Notes: generated by a model from the sequence alone, not told the origin. 42,737 nucleotides of DNA from Aeromicrobium sp. (GCA_014377785.1 JACMOZ010000261.1:1-42737); one strand, 5' to 3'. Counted from the stretch's first letter, positions 33,304 to 42,467 are shown. Translations and numbers: made by a program.

Positions 33304-34680
33304 TCAGCCGAGTGACGGCCAGTCCTGCGGCCCGCGCGAACCTGCCGGGTAGTCCTCGAGCGGAACCTTGCCGTCCTTCCAGGCCTTGAGTACCGGTGCC
33401 ACGATGTGCCAACACTGCTTGGCGGTGTCCCCGCGCACCGAGAGGCTGGGATCTCCCTCGAGGATGCCTTCGAGCACTTCGCCGTATGCCAGGAACTGTC
33501 CTGGGCCGAACGACGCATCGAGATTGACCCGCCCGATGTTGTATGGATCGCCGGGACCGTTGATGTTGAGCTCGAGCGACATCTCATCGGGTGCGAGCAG
33601 GATCCGCAGTATCGTGGGTTTCTCCAGTTCGGTCAGACCGGTGGGCAAATGCGGTACATCCTTGAACGTCACGACAATTTCGCGCCGACGTACGCCGAGA
33701 GCCTTGCCCGATCGCAAGGTGAACGGCACGCCTTTCCACCGCCAGTTGTCGATCTCGAATGTGACCTCGGCGAGTGTCTCGGTGCCGTTGCTCGCCTCGA
33801 CCCCGGGCTCGTCGAGATAATCGGGCAGCTTGCGGCCCTCGATGGTCCCGGCCGTGTAGCGCCCACGGCGGCTCGACCGCTTCGCCGACCCCCCGCGCAC
33901 TCGTGTCGCGCGAAGCACTATTCCCTTGGCGTCGCGCAGATCTGCGGCACCAAGGGTGGCTGGCGGCTCCATCGCGAAAATGGACATGACCTGCAACAAG
34001 TGGCTCTGGATCATGTCGACGAGCGCACCGGCGTGGTCGTAGTAGCCGGCTCGACCCTCAAGCCCCAGCTCCTCGTCATAGACGATGTCGACCCTTTTGA
34101 TGTGTTCGCTGTTCCACAACGGCTCGAAGATTCGATTGGCGAAGCGCAAGCCCAGCAGGTTCAGCACGGTCGACAAGCCGAGAAAGTGGTCGACACGGTG
34201 GATTTGCTCCTCGGTGACGAGTTTCGCCAATTGCGCATTGAGATCGGCGGCGCTTTCTTCATCGGCGCCGAACGGCTTCTCCAGTGCGAGTTGCGTCCCA
34301 GCGGGCAGATCGACGGAGGCGAGCGCATCGCAGACCAGCGTGGTGACTGCGGGCGGAAGGGCAAAGTAGATTGCCGGCGTCCCCTCGCACTCGGCCAGGA
34401 GCCGCTTCATCTCGGCAGTCACCGTGACGTCGGCCCGGTGATAGACGGTCGAGGCCAGCAGGTTCTTGATTGCCGAACCCTTGGCGTCAGCCGCAGCGAA
34501 CGACGCCGTGATCCTGGCGATCCAGTCCTGGTGCGAGACGTCGTCGCTGCCGGCGCCGATGAGTCGCAGTTGCCGCTCAGGGTGCTCCGTCAGAAGTTGA
34601 CCGAGCGCCGGCAAGAGGAGGCGCGAGGCCATATCTCCACTTGCGCCGAGCACAAGAAGTGTTGAAATGGAAACGGTCAT
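33304..34680 (-). CDS. zwf: Glucose-6-phosphate dehydrogenase
   Basis: A 458-residue enzyme oxidising glucose 6-phosphate to 6-phosphogluconolactone, making NADPH. The coenzyme loop GASGDMASRLLLPAL, EKPFGAD, the active-site signature RVDHFLGLSTVLN (near residue 163) and LRSGKAL are all present. Some positions depart from the commonest forms (RIDHYLGK), which suggests an accessory isoform. It is divergent from the GH15 gene with only 29 bp between start codons. It could supply NADPH for FadH and other reductases nearby, but that is inference. Confidence 0.92.
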   Translation of the reverse strand: MTVSISTLLVLGASGDMASRLLLPALGQLLTEHPERQLRLIGAGSDDVSHQDWIARITASFAAADAKGSAIKNLLASTVYHRADVTVTAEMKRLLAECEGTPAIYFALPPAVTTLVCDALASVDLPAGTQLALEKPFGADEESAADLNAQLAKLVTEEQIHRVDHFLGLSTVLNLLGLRFANRIFEPLWNSEHIKRVDIVYDEELGLEGRAGYYDHAGALVDMIQSHLLQVMSIFAMEPPATLGAADLRDAKGIVLRATRVRGGSAKRSSRRGRYTAGTIEGRKLPDYLDEPGVEASNGTETLAEVTFEIDNWRWKGVPFTLRSGKALGVRRREIVVTFKDVPHLPTGLTELEKPTILRILLAPDEMSLELNINGPGDPYNIGRVNLDASFGPGQFLAYGEVLEGILEGDPSLSVRGDTAKQCWHIVAPVLKAWKDGKVPLEDYPAGSRGPQDWPSLG

Positions 34681-34702
34681 AAAATCACCGTAACCGTCAG
34701 GA

Positions 34703-34710
34703 TGACGTCA
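34703..34710. promoter_or_regulatory. TGACGTCA palindrome in the zwf/GH15 divergent gap
   Basis: An 8-bp perfect palindrome within the 29-bp space between two divergent start codons, overlapping the first base of the GH15 ATG. The promoters must overlap or lie inside the coding regions. A regulatory role is only a possibility. Confidence 0.3.
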
Positions 34711-36485
34711 TGGCACTCAATATCGAGGACTACGCGATGATCAGCGACTGCCACACGGCGGCGCTCGTAGGCCGCGACGGCAGTATCGACTGGCTCTGCA
34801 TGCCCCGCTATGACTCGGCTTCGATGTTCGGGGCGCTTCTCGGCGACGAAGACCATGGACGGTGGTTGCTTGCCCCCGAGGACGAGAATGCCACCTGCAT
34901 TCGTTCGTATGCGGGCGATACATTCATTCTCAAAACCGTCTGGACGACCGATTCCGGTGAAGTCGAGGTGCTCGATTTCATGCCGCACCGCGACGACCAC
35001 CCCGATGTCATCCGAATCGTCCGCGGCGTTTCGGGCACGGTGGCGATGAAACAGGACCTGCGCATCCGTTTTGGGTATGCCGAGGCGATTCCCTGGGTCC
35101 GGCAACTGACGGACCAACCCACCCCGACGCTCGTCGCCGTCGCCGGGCCCGATGGGGTCGTTATTCGGGGGCCGCAGTTCGAGCCCGTCGATTTCGGTCA
35201 CGTCTCGCGGTTCACGGTCGAGCCCGGCGAGACGATCGACATCCATCTGGTCTGGTTCGATTCCTATCGAGAGATTCCCGAGCCCACGGATGTCGACGTG
35301 GCGCGAAAGGATTCGGCCGAGTGGTGGAAAAACTGGGCACATTCGTGCGACCACGACGGTCCCTACCATGACGAAGTCGTGCGTTCGATTCTGGTCTTAC
35401 GGGCATTGAGCAATGAGCAGACCGGGGGAATCGTCGCGGCCGCCACCACCTCGCTGCCCGAACAGTTCGGGGGTGGCCGCAATTGGGACTATCGCTATGT
35501 CTGGCTTCGGGACGCCTCATTGGCCTTGTCTGCGCTGCTCGTGCACGGTTATGAGGAGGAGGCCGAAGCGTGGCGCCGGTGGCTTCTTCGCGCCGTCGCC
35601 GGCGGTCCCGAGGATGTGCAGATCATGTACGGCATTGCTGGCGAGCGCCATCTGCCCGAACGCGAACTCGACTCGCTGCCGGGCTATCGGGGGGCTGCGC
35701 CGGTGCGCGTCGGCAACGGTGCTGTCGGACAATTTCAGGCCGACATCATCGGAGAGGTCATGGTGGCGCTCCACAAGGCACGCGAGGCGGGCGTGGAGGA
35801 GACTGAATCTTCGTGGCCATTGCAGTGCGCGCTCATGTCTTATCTCGAAGAGCATGGGGAGCGTCCCGATCAGGGCATCTGGGAAATGCGCGGCGAACCC
35901 CGTGAATTCACGCATTCGCGGGTCATGGTGTGGGCTGCGTTCGATCGAGCCGTACGTGCCGTGACCGATTTCGGCCTGGACGGGCCGCTCGAGCGTTGGA
36001 CCGCCCACCGCGACGCGGTGCGCCGCACGATCGAGAAGCACGGATTTGATGAGGAGCGCAACACCTATACCCAGTCCTTCGGGAGTGCTGAAGTCGACGC
36101 CTCGCTGCTGGTTCTCGCCCATGTCGGCTTTTGTGAGCCGAGTGATCCGCGCATGCTTGGGACTGTCGCGGCGATCGAGGAGGATCTGCTCGAAGACGGC
36201 CTCCTGATGCGCTATCGGACGGAATCCTCCGGCGATGGCCTGGAACCGGGCGAGAACGCCTTCCTCGCCTGCTCTTTTTGGCTCGTGGCGCAATACGCGA
36301 ACTCCGGAAGGCTTGACGAGGCGAAGGCGCTCATGGAACGGCTCGTCGGATTCGCCAATGACGTGGGGCTGTTGTCGGAGGAATACGACGTCAAAGGTGC
36401 GCGTCAGGCCGGCAATACACCGCAGGCCTTCTCCCATCTTGCCCTTGTCCGCGCTGCCGATGCCATCCTCGCCGCCGGGGGCTGA
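34710..36485 (+). CDS. Glycoside hydrolase family 15 (trehalase/glucoamylase-like)
   Basis: A 591-residue protein with the two-part GH15 structure: an N-terminal beta-sandwich domain (from IEDYAMISDCHTAALVGRDG and GSIDWLCMPRYDS) and an (alpha/alpha)6 barrel with NWDYRYVWLRDASLAL and the IWEMRGEPREFTHSRVMVW segment carrying a likely catalytic Glu. No signal peptide is seen, so it acts in the cytoplasm. Related actinobacterial proteins include trehalases and glucoamylase-like enzymes, either of which would release glucose. Divergence from zwf fits a link between released glucose and the pentose phosphate route. Confidence 0.9.
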   Translation: MALNIEDYAMISDCHTAALVGRDGSIDWLCMPRYDSASMFGALLGDEDHGRWLLAPEDENATCIRSYAGDTFILKTVWTTDSGEVEVLDFMPHRDDHPDVIRIVRGVSGTVAMKQDLRIRFGYAEAIPWVRQLTDQPTPTLVAVAGPDGVVIRGPQFEPVDFGHVSRFTVEPGETIDIHLVWFDSYREIPEPTDVDVARKDSAEWWKNWAHSCDHDGPYHDEVVRSILVLRALSNEQTGGIVAAATTSLPEQFGGGRNWDYRYVWLRDASLALSALLVHGYEEEAEAWRRWLLRAVAGGPEDVQIMYGIAGERHLPERELDSLPGYRGAAPVRVGNGAVGQFQADIIGEVMVALHKAREAGVEETESSWPLQCALMSYLEEHGERPDQGIWEMRGEPREFTHSRVMVWAAFDRAVRAVTDFGLDGPLERWTAHRDAVRRTIEKHGFDEERNTYTQSFGSAEVDASLLVLAHVGFCEPSDPRMLGTVAAIEEDLLEDGLLMRYRTESSGDGLEPGENAFLACSFWLVAQYANSGRLDEAKALMERLVGFANDVGLLSEEYDVKGARQAGNTPQAFSHLALVRAADAILAAGG

Positions 36486-36502
36486 GTAGGGAGATTGTCG
36501 GA

Positions 36503-37219
36503 CTACTTCCGCCGGCGAACCGTTTCGCGTTTGGCCTCGTCGACCGCTATTTCGAATGACGTCACGAGAGCCTGGATCGACAGCGGTTTGAAGCGTTCGA
36601 CCATTGCCTGGATGACTTCGGGCGGCTGGTTCGAGTCACGCAGATGCGGCCATACCTGTTCGCGGAAGACGGAGGTGATCTCGTTGGCGACGGCACGGCC
36701 GTGTTCGGTGAAGATCTTTTGCGCCGCGAGGGCGGCGGCCTTGGGCAGGCCGAGATCGAGCAATTGGATGCCGACAGCCAGATGGGCCGACGCCACCTTG
36801 AACATGTCATCGACTGGAGTCGGTTCGACGACGCCGATCGCGACGAGCAGTTCGACATCGTCGTCGCTGAGTTTGCGGCCCGAGCGTGTGTCGAGCTCCG
36901 CACGATCGATGGTTTCGGGCAAATCGTGCATCCACGGCGCGAGGAGAGTGCGGTGCAAGGCGACGTCTTCGGGAGTCGCGTCGACGGGGATGCGCTCGAG
37001 ATAACCCTCGATCGCCGACAGCGTGAACCCGTGGGCCTGCAGTTCGCGGACGAGTTCGAGCCGGGCGATGTGGTCCTGACCGTAATAACCGTTCCGGCCT
37101 TCGCGCCGGGGTGCGGGGATGAGTCCGCGACCGGCATAGAACCGCACGGTGCGGACGGTCATGCCCACGCGCGAAGCCAATTGCTCGACGCTCATCGTCT
37201 CTGCCGGTGCTGCCTTCAT
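36503..37219 (-). CDS. MerR family regulator, candidate beta-oxidation regulator
   Basis: A 238-residue protein. The MerR winged helix is at the N-terminus (VEQLASRVGMTVRTVRFYAG, then RNGYYGQDHIARLELVRELQ), followed by about 150 residues of all-helical effector domain with no Cys cluster, so it probably senses an organic ligand such as an acyl-CoA. The ATG at 37219 has AGAGG 9 nt upstream and is preferred over a GTG at 37237. It is divergent from fadA/fadB and next to the palindrome at 37297; the same motif sits at the mcr promoter. This context is the basis for proposing it as the regulator of both operons. Confidence 0.85.
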   Translation of the reverse strand: MKAAPAETMSVEQLASRVGMTVRTVRFYAGRGLIPAPRREGRNGYYGQDHIARLELVRELQAHGFTLSAIEGYLERIPVDATPEDVALHRTLLAPWMHDLPETIDRAELDTRSGRKLSDDDVELLVAIGVVEPTPVDDMFKVASAHLAVGIQLLDLGLPKAAALAAQKIFTEHGRAVANEITSVFREQVWPHLRDSNQPPEVIQAMVERFKPLSIQALVTSFEIAVDEAKRETVRRRK

Positions 37220-37296
37220 ATTGCCGAACCTCTTCACCCTGACACGTAAGGCATCGGGTTATTGTGAGTGACAAGTGCCACATGCCCCAACCTACT

Positions 37297-37321
37297 ATTG
37301 TGACAGTACTAGTGTCACAAT
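37297..37321. promoter_or_regulatory. Palindromic operator in the MerR/fadA promoter region
   Basis: ATTGTGACA and TGTCACAAT form perfect 9-bp arms around a 7-bp centre (GTACTAG) that is itself nearly symmetric. CACAAT at its right end can serve as a -10 element. The site shares GTGACAGTA and TGTCACAAT with the mcr operator, in the same register. A further GTGACA half-site lies near 37268. Confidence 0.7.
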
Positions 37322-37362
37322 CGATCTGTTGGTTCCACTCCCAATCTTTGAGGACTACTGCA

Positions 37363-38574
37363 ATGACCGAGGCTTTCGTTTACGACGCCATCCGCACTCC
37401 GCGCGGACGGGGCAAGAAGACCGGTTCACTCCACGAGGTGAAGCCCATCACCCTGATGACCGGATTGATCGAAGAGATCCAGAAACGCAACCCAACTCTC
37501 GATCCCAACGGCATCGACGATGTCGTCCTCGGCGTCGTGTCGCCGGTCGGCGACCAGGGTTCGGACATCGCCAAGACGGCTGCGCTTGCGGCCGGTCTTC
37601 CCGACACCGTTGCCGGTGTCCAGATCAACCGCTTCTGTGCTTCGGGCCTTGACGCCGTCAACCAGGCCGCGAGCCGCATCCGCTCCGGCTGGGAAGACCT
37701 GATCCTCGCCGGTGGCGTCGAATCCATGAGCCGAGTCCCGATGGCCTCCGACGGTGGCGCCTGGGCGATGGACCCGCGCACTGCTTTCGACACCTCTTTC
37801 GTGCCTCAGGGCATCGGTGCCGACCTGATCGCCACGATCGAGGGCTACAGCCGTACGGACGTCGACACGTTCGCCGCCGAATCGCAGGCGCGAGCCGCCA
37901 AAGCGATAGCCAACGGCCACTTTGCCAAGTCGATCGTCCCGGTCAAGGACGGAAACGGTCTGACAATCCTCGATCACGATGAGTTCGTGCGCGAAGGCAC
38001 GACGGCTGAAAGCCTGGCCAAACTGCCCGCATCGTTTGAGCAGATCGGAAACTTCGGTGGCTTCGACTCGGTCGCACTCGAGAAGTACTACGAAGTCGAA
38101 CGCATCAACCATGTCCACCACGCCGGCAACTCCTCGGGCATTGTCGACGGCGCATCGCTCGTCGCGATCGGCAGCGAAGCGGCCGGCAAACGTCATGGAC
38201 TGACGCCGCGTGCGCGCATCGTCTCCGCTGCCGTGTCGGGTGCCGATTCCACGATCATGCTGACCGGTCCGGCCCCCGCGTGTTTCAAGGCTCTCGACAA
38301 GGCTGGCCTCACTGTCGCCGACATCGACTTGCTCGAAATCAACGAAGCGTTCGCGGCAGTGGCTATGCGCCTCATGAAGGATCTTGACTTCCCCCATGAG
38401 CGCACCAACGTCAATGGCGGCGCCATCGCTATGGGCCACCCCCTCGGCGCGACCGGAGCGATGATTCTTGGCACCCTCATCGACGAGCTCGAACGCCGCG
38501 ACTTGCGTTATGGCCTCGCCACGCTGTGCGTCGGCGGCGGCATGGGCATCGCGACCATCGTCGAACGAATCTGA
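37363..38574 (+). CDS. fadA: Acetyl-CoA acyltransferase (thiolase)
   Basis: A 403-residue thiolase, the last step of beta-oxidation. The nucleophile Cys is in [15 protein letters not shown] near residue 92, the general base His in [15 protein letters not shown], and the second Cys in CVGGGMG. Sequence style and pairing with fadB match the FadA of the actinobacterial trifunctional complex. GAGGA precedes ATG 37363, and the open frame that extends upstream crosses the operator. fadB begins 18 bp after its stop. Confidence 0.95.
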   Translation: MTEAFVYDAIRTPRGRGKKTGSLHEVKPITLMTGLIEEIQKRNPTLDPNGIDDVVLGVVSPVGDQGSDIAKTAALAAGLPDTVAGVQINRFCASGLDAVNQAASRIRSGWEDLILAGGVESMSRVPMASDGGAWAMDPRTAFDTSFVPQGIGADLIATIEGYSRTDVDTFAAESQARAAKAIANGHFAKSIVPVKDGNGLTILDHDEFVREGTTAESLAKLPASFEQIGNFGGFDSVALEKYYEVERINHVHHAGNSSGIVDGASLVAIGSEAAGKRHGLTPRARIVSAAVSGADSTIMLTGPAPACFKALDKAGLTVADIDLLEINEAFAAVAMRLMKDLDFPHERTNVNGGAIAMGHPLGATGAMILGTLIDELERRDLRYGLATLCVGGGMGIATIVERI

Positions 38575-38592
38575 AACGGACTAGGACTTCCA

Positions 38593-40809
38593 ATGAGCGA
38601 TAGAACCCCGACCAGCACCACCGATGCCGTCCGCTATGAAGTGGCCGATGGCATCGTCAACCTGATCCTTGACGACCCCAACCAGAGCGCCAACACGATG
38701 AACCAGGCGTATAGCGAGGGTATGCAAAAGGCCGTCGACCGTCTCGCCGACGAGGTCAGGGACAACCCCGACAGCGTCAAGGGCGTCATCGTTTCGTCGG
38801 CGAAGAAGACCTTCTTCGCCGGTGGCGACCTTAAGCTCATGACGCAGGCCAAGCCCGACGATGCTCAGGACATCTTCACGAACATCGAAGCCATGAAGGC
38901 CACGCTGCGCAAACTGGAGACGATCGGCAAGCCCGTCGTCGCGGCCATCAATGGGGCTGCCCTTGGCGGCGGCCTCGAGATCGGCCTCGCTTGTCATCAC
39001 CGCATCGCGGTCGATGGCGGCTATGAGATCGGCCTGCCCGAAGTCACCCTCGGCCTCCTGCCCGGAGGCGGCGGTGTGACCCGTACGGTCCGCATGTTCG
39101 GCATCCAGGACGCGTTGATGAACGTGCTCCTGCAGGGGCCTCGGATGAAGCCCGGGCAGGCCAAGGAAAAGGGCCTCGTCGACGAGGTCGTCGCGACTCG
39201 AGCCGAGTTGCTTCCTGCAGCGAAGGCCTGGATCGAAGCGAACGCCGGTAATGCGGAAGCGGCGAGCCAGCCGTGGGACCGCAAGGGATACCGCATCCCC
39301 GGCGGCACCCCATCCAGCCCCAAGCTTGCTGCGTTCCTGCCTGCCTTCCCGTCCAACCTGCGCAAGCAGATCAAGGGCGCGGGCTACCTGGCACCGAAGA
39401 ACATCATGAGCGCCGCCGTTGAGGGCGCGCAGGTCGATTTCGACACTGCCAGCCGCATCGAGTCGCGCTACCTGGTCGAACTCATAGTCGGTCAGCAGTT
39501 CAAGAACATGACGCAGGCGTTCTTCTTCGACCTCGGTGCCATCAATGCGGGCGGTTCACGTCCTGCCGGCATCGAGCGGAAGAAGTTCACCAAGGTTGCT
39601 GTCCTCGGTGCCGGCATGATGGGCGCCGGCATCGCCTATGTCTCGGCGAAGGCCGGCATCGAGGTCGTCCTCAAGGACGTCAGCCTCGAAGCCGCCGAAA
39701 AGGGCAAGGCCTACAGCGCCAAGCTCCTCGACAAGCAGTTCGAAAAGGGCCGGATCACTCAAGAGAAGAAGGACGCGTTCCTCGCACTCATCACGCCGAC
39801 TGCCGACTACGCCGATCTGGCGGGTTGCGATCTCGTGGTCGAAGCCGTCTTCGAATCGGTCGAACTCAAGCATTCGGTCTTCAAGGAACTCGAGCCGGTC
39901 GTCAACGCCGACGCGCTGCTCGGTTCCAACACCTCGACGCTTCCCATCACGGGTCTTGCCGAGGGCGTGACGCGCCCCGAGGACTTCATCGGTATTCACT
40001 TCTTTTCGCCGGTCGACAAGATGCCGCTGGTGGAGATCATCGCCGGCGCCAAGACGAATGACGAGACGATCGCTCATGCGCTCGACTACGTCCAGGCGAT
40101 CAAGAAGACCCCGATCGTCGTCAACGACAGCCGTGGCTTCTTCACCAGTCGCGTGATCGGTCAATACATCAATGAGGGCCTGTCGATGCTGGCCGAAGGC
40201 GTCAACCCGATGGCGCTCGAACGCGCCGCCACTCAGTCCGGTTATCCGACCGGCACTCTGCAGATCTCCGATGAGCTCAACCTTGAGTTGATGAAGAAGA
40301 TCCGTGTCGCTTCGCAGTCGGCCGTCGAAGCCGACGGGGGGACCTGGGTCCCGTCGCCGGCCGAAGGCGTCATCGACACAATGATCGAGCTCGGTCGTTC
40401 GAGCAAGCTCGTCGGCAAGGGTTTCTACGAATACGACGAGGCCGGCAAGCGTACGGGCCTGTGGAGTGGACTGGCCGAGAAGTTCCCGGTCGCTGCCGAA
40501 CAGCCTGCGTTCCAGGACCTCAAGGACCGTCTCGTGTTCGTTATGTCGCTCGACACGGTGCGCTGCCTCGAAGAGAACGTGCTCCGTACGGTCGCCGACG
40601 CCAACATCGGGTCGATCTTCGGCATCGGCTTCCCTCCCCTCCTCGGTGGAGCGTTGCAATACATCAACGGCTATGAAGCCCCCGACGGGCGTATTGGCGT
40701 CGAGGCCTTCACCGAGCGTGCACAGGAACTGGCCGCCGCCTATGGTGGCCGTTTCGAACCGCCGGCGTTGTTGCTCGACAAGGCCAAGAACGGCGAGAAG
40801 TTTGCCTGA
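38593..40809 (+). CDS. fadB: Fatty acid oxidation complex alpha subunit (enoyl-CoA hydratase/3-hydroxyacyl-CoA dehydrogenase)
   Basis: A 738-residue bifunctional enzyme. The crotonase domain (about 1-200) holds the oxyanion-hole FFAGGDLKL and GAALGGGLEIGLACH with one catalytic Glu, and the other in LPEVTLGLLPGGGG. A linker with partial crotonase-like helices leads to the dehydrogenase domain, with NAD loop VLGAGMMGAGIAYVSAKAG at about 336 and the catalytic His in IHFFSPVDKMPLVEII. Two helical C-terminal domains follow. With FadA it forms the membrane-associated or soluble trifunctional complex. It is the second gene of the MerR-linked operon; no strong terminator follows. Confidence 0.95.
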   Translation: MSDRTPTSTTDAVRYEVADGIVNLILDDPNQSANTMNQAYSEGMQKAVDRLADEVRDNPDSVKGVIVSSAKKTFFAGGDLKLMTQAKPDDAQDIFTNIEAMKATLRKLETIGKPVVAAINGAALGGGLEIGLACHHRIAVDGGYEIGLPEVTLGLLPGGGGVTRTVRMFGIQDALMNVLLQGPRMKPGQAKEKGLVDEVVATRAELLPAAKAWIEANAGNAEAASQPWDRKGYRIPGGTPSSPKLAAFLPAFPSNLRKQIKGAGYLAPKNIMSAAVEGAQVDFDTASRIESRYLVELIVGQQFKNMTQAFFFDLGAINAGGSRPAGIERKKFTKVAVLGAGMMGAGIAYVSAKAGIEVVLKDVSLEAAEKGKAYSAKLLDKQFEKGRITQEKKDAFLALITPTADYADLAGCDLVVEAVFESVELKHSVFKELEPVVNADALLGSNTSTLPITGLAEGVTRPEDFIGIHFFSPVDKMPLVEIIAGAKTNDETIAHALDYVQAIKKTPIVVNDSRGFFTSRVIGQYINEGLSMLAEGVNPMALERAATQSGYPTGTLQISDELNLELMKKIRVASQSAVEADGGTWVPSPAEGVIDTMIELGRSSKLVGKGFYEYDEAGKRTGLWSGLAEKFPVAAEQPAFQDLKDRLVFVMSLDTVRCLEENVLRTVADANIGSIFGIGFPPLLGGALQYINGYEAPDGRIGVEAFTERAQELAAAYGGRFEPPALLLDKAKNGEKFA

Positions 40810-41316
40810 GGCTGAGGCCGCCGGCGATCAGGGGGATGCCTGTGGGTGAACTGTGCGAGGACGTGTCGGAGGGCAGCTTCCCTGGCGTCGACCGATGGTG
40901 ATGGCCGGTCTGACGGTACGTCCCATCTGATGAGCCGGGAACGCCACGGAAATCCTGGCATCAAGCCGGGACTCCGTTTCGCTACAGCCGGACGGGGCGA
41001 CACCATAAACCCGGTGGGTCCGACCACGGGCGGTTGGGCGCAGGCTGTGTCGCCGTTTCTCTGTCCAGCCCGTCCGCCCTCGGTAAAGGGACCACCCGCA
41101 GCCAACGAGCGATCTCGTCCCGGCTGGCCGACCAAGCCGGTTACGTCCGGAACGGTCTGTGCCTCGAGGCGCATTTGCCAGATGTCCACGTCGCGGCCAA
41201 TCGATCCGGGCAGCCGCAACGAACCACAGGTGAGGCGTTATCACGCTTACTGAGGGTTGAATGATCAGCACGGAGGGTCGGCACGTGTGTTTTGACAGTA
41301 GTGAAGGCGCGTTCAA
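40810..41316. other. 507-bp stretch without a convincing gene
   Basis: Several open frames cross this region on both strands, but none shows motifs, a good ribosome binding site or third-position bias like its neighbours. One plus frame (to 41264) ending SRLADQAGYVRNGLCLEAH-like sequence could be the remnant of a gene, but I cannot identify it. A -35-like TTGACA at 41292-41297 might belong to the next ORF. Otherwise I see nothing in it. Confidence 0.5.
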
Positions 41317-41496
41317 GTGCCGGCCGATCTTCACGATCTCTTGGGGGCCTACACCTTGGCAGCGCTCGATGAACTCGAGCGCGCCCGCTTTAAGGCTCGT
41401 TTGGCCCGGTGCGGGCGATGCCAGTCGGAACTTGTGAGCTTTCAGGAATCGGCTGCACGTCTGAATTACGTGGACTTGCCGCCGGATCTGCAGTAG
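41317..41496 (+). CDS. Short anti-sigma-like protein (degenerate ZAS domain)
   Basis: A 59-residue frame starting at GTG 41317, with GAAGG 9 nt upstream. Its sequence follows the N-terminal domain of RskA-type anti-sigma factors: DLHDLLGAYTLAALDELERA, then RFKARLARCGRCQSEL. The zinc motif His-x3-Cys-x2-Cys keeps Cys32 and Cys35 but has Arg28 where His is expected. The frame ends at PPDLQ, where a linker and a membrane helix would normally begin, so this would be a soluble domain only. It converges on the sigma-like gene at 41535. It could be a truncated remnant or a small partner of the sigma-like proteins. Confidence 0.6.
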   Translation: MPADLHDLLGAYTLAALDELERARFKARLARCGRCQSELVSFQESAARLNYVDLPPDLQ

Positions 41497-41534
41497 TTGG
41501 TAATCCTCGGCCGGCCACTTGCTTCTTCGCGCTG

Positions 41535-42071
41535 CTACGCAGCTGGTGAGGGTTTGAAGCTTGAGGTTGCGAGAATGCGCAACGCGTCGCACAGAAGTCG
41601 GGCGACCTGCTCGGGCGCAACGTCAAGTAGGTCGGCCGCTTGCCGATGGGTATGACCGCCGTACTTGCACAGTCCCAGCGCAGCTCTCTGGTCGGCAGCT
41701 AATCGGTAGATGTCGTGAAGAGCCAGCACGCCTGATGAGGTTTCCGCTAACGGGGATGACTCGGCCCACAGCGGTGGTTGACCCCCCGCCAGCCAGGCAA
41801 CGTGAATTCCGGCGGAGAGCTCGCGTAAAGTAGATGGGCCGGATTGATGCTCGAGGATCGTCTGGACGACCAGCTGTTCTGCAAGTTTCGTATCGTCGGT
41901 GAGGACGCAGGCGAGCAGGTAGAGGGAATGGCCGAATTGGTCATACGTCGGTGCGACATTGGGCTGAGGCTCCTTCGCCGGCCAAAGCGCACGGCGCAGA
42001 CTCTTAAGTGCTGGACGCCGCGCAGTTTCTGGAGCTGGTGTCCAGTGTGCAGCCGTCAACATTGTCACCAT
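41535..42071 (-). CDS. Degenerate ECF-sigma-like protein (copy B)
   Basis: A 178-residue paralogue of the protein at 15911. After a 40-residue basic, proline-rich N-terminal extension come region-2-like helices (YDQFGHSLYLLACVLTDD, AEQLVVQTI, residues 43-72). A non-conserved spacer follows, then a region-4-like helix-turn-helix (ADQRAALGLCKYGGHTHRQA, about 122-165). The core -10-recognition part of region 2 is lacking. The ATG at 42071 follows AGGGGA by 8 nt and is preferred over ATG 42098. It is divergent from a LitR/CarH-like MerR gene and convergent with the anti-sigma-like ORF. Confidence 0.65.
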   Translation of the reverse strand: MVTMLTAAHWTPAPETARRPALKSLRRALWPAKEPQPNVAPTYDQFGHSLYLLACVLTDDTKLAEQLVVQTILEHQSGPSTLRELSAGIHVAWLAGGQPPLWAESSPLAETSSGVLALHDIYRLAADQRAALGLCKYGGHTHRQAADLLDVAPEQVARLLCDALRILATSSFKPSPAA

Positions 42072-42467
42072 CGAAATTCCCCTGTCGTGTCCGGTCATCT
42101 CCCATACTGGCGCAATGAGCGCGTTGGCGAAAGGCTAAAACTTATGCATTCGGGTGTGCGGGATCCCGATGGACCGATGTCTCGCTGTTTGTTCCCGGAG
42201 TCGGTTAGTTGCGCGCCGCCGGGTTTCGGCGCGTGACCGCCCTGTCGTGCTGAATCCTGGCTGGTGGATTACGAGACGGGGACGAGGGCCGTTTCTGATG
42301 TGACCACAAAGCTGAAGTGCGGTCGAAGCAACGTCATCCTACGCGCGCTCGGATCGCGGTGGTCTGGGCGTTTCGCAGGTAAGTTTCCAAAACTTATGCA
42401 TTTAAATGCGCGATGTGTCAAGGTAGAGGCGGGGCTCGGCTCGAGTGCCTCTCAAAGACAGGCAAAG
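42072..42467. promoter_or_regulatory. Divergent promoter region with paired 14-bp repeats
   Basis: A 396-bp gap with no supported gene. AAAACTTATGCATT occurs at 42137-42150, about 66 bp upstream of the sigma-like start, and again at 42389-42402, 66 bp upstream of the MerR start. The core ATGCAT is self-complementary, so either orientation is equivalent. The second copy runs into a 12-bp palindrome GCATTTAAATGC (42398-42409). These are candidate binding sites for the adjacent MerR protein. Confidence 0.55.
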
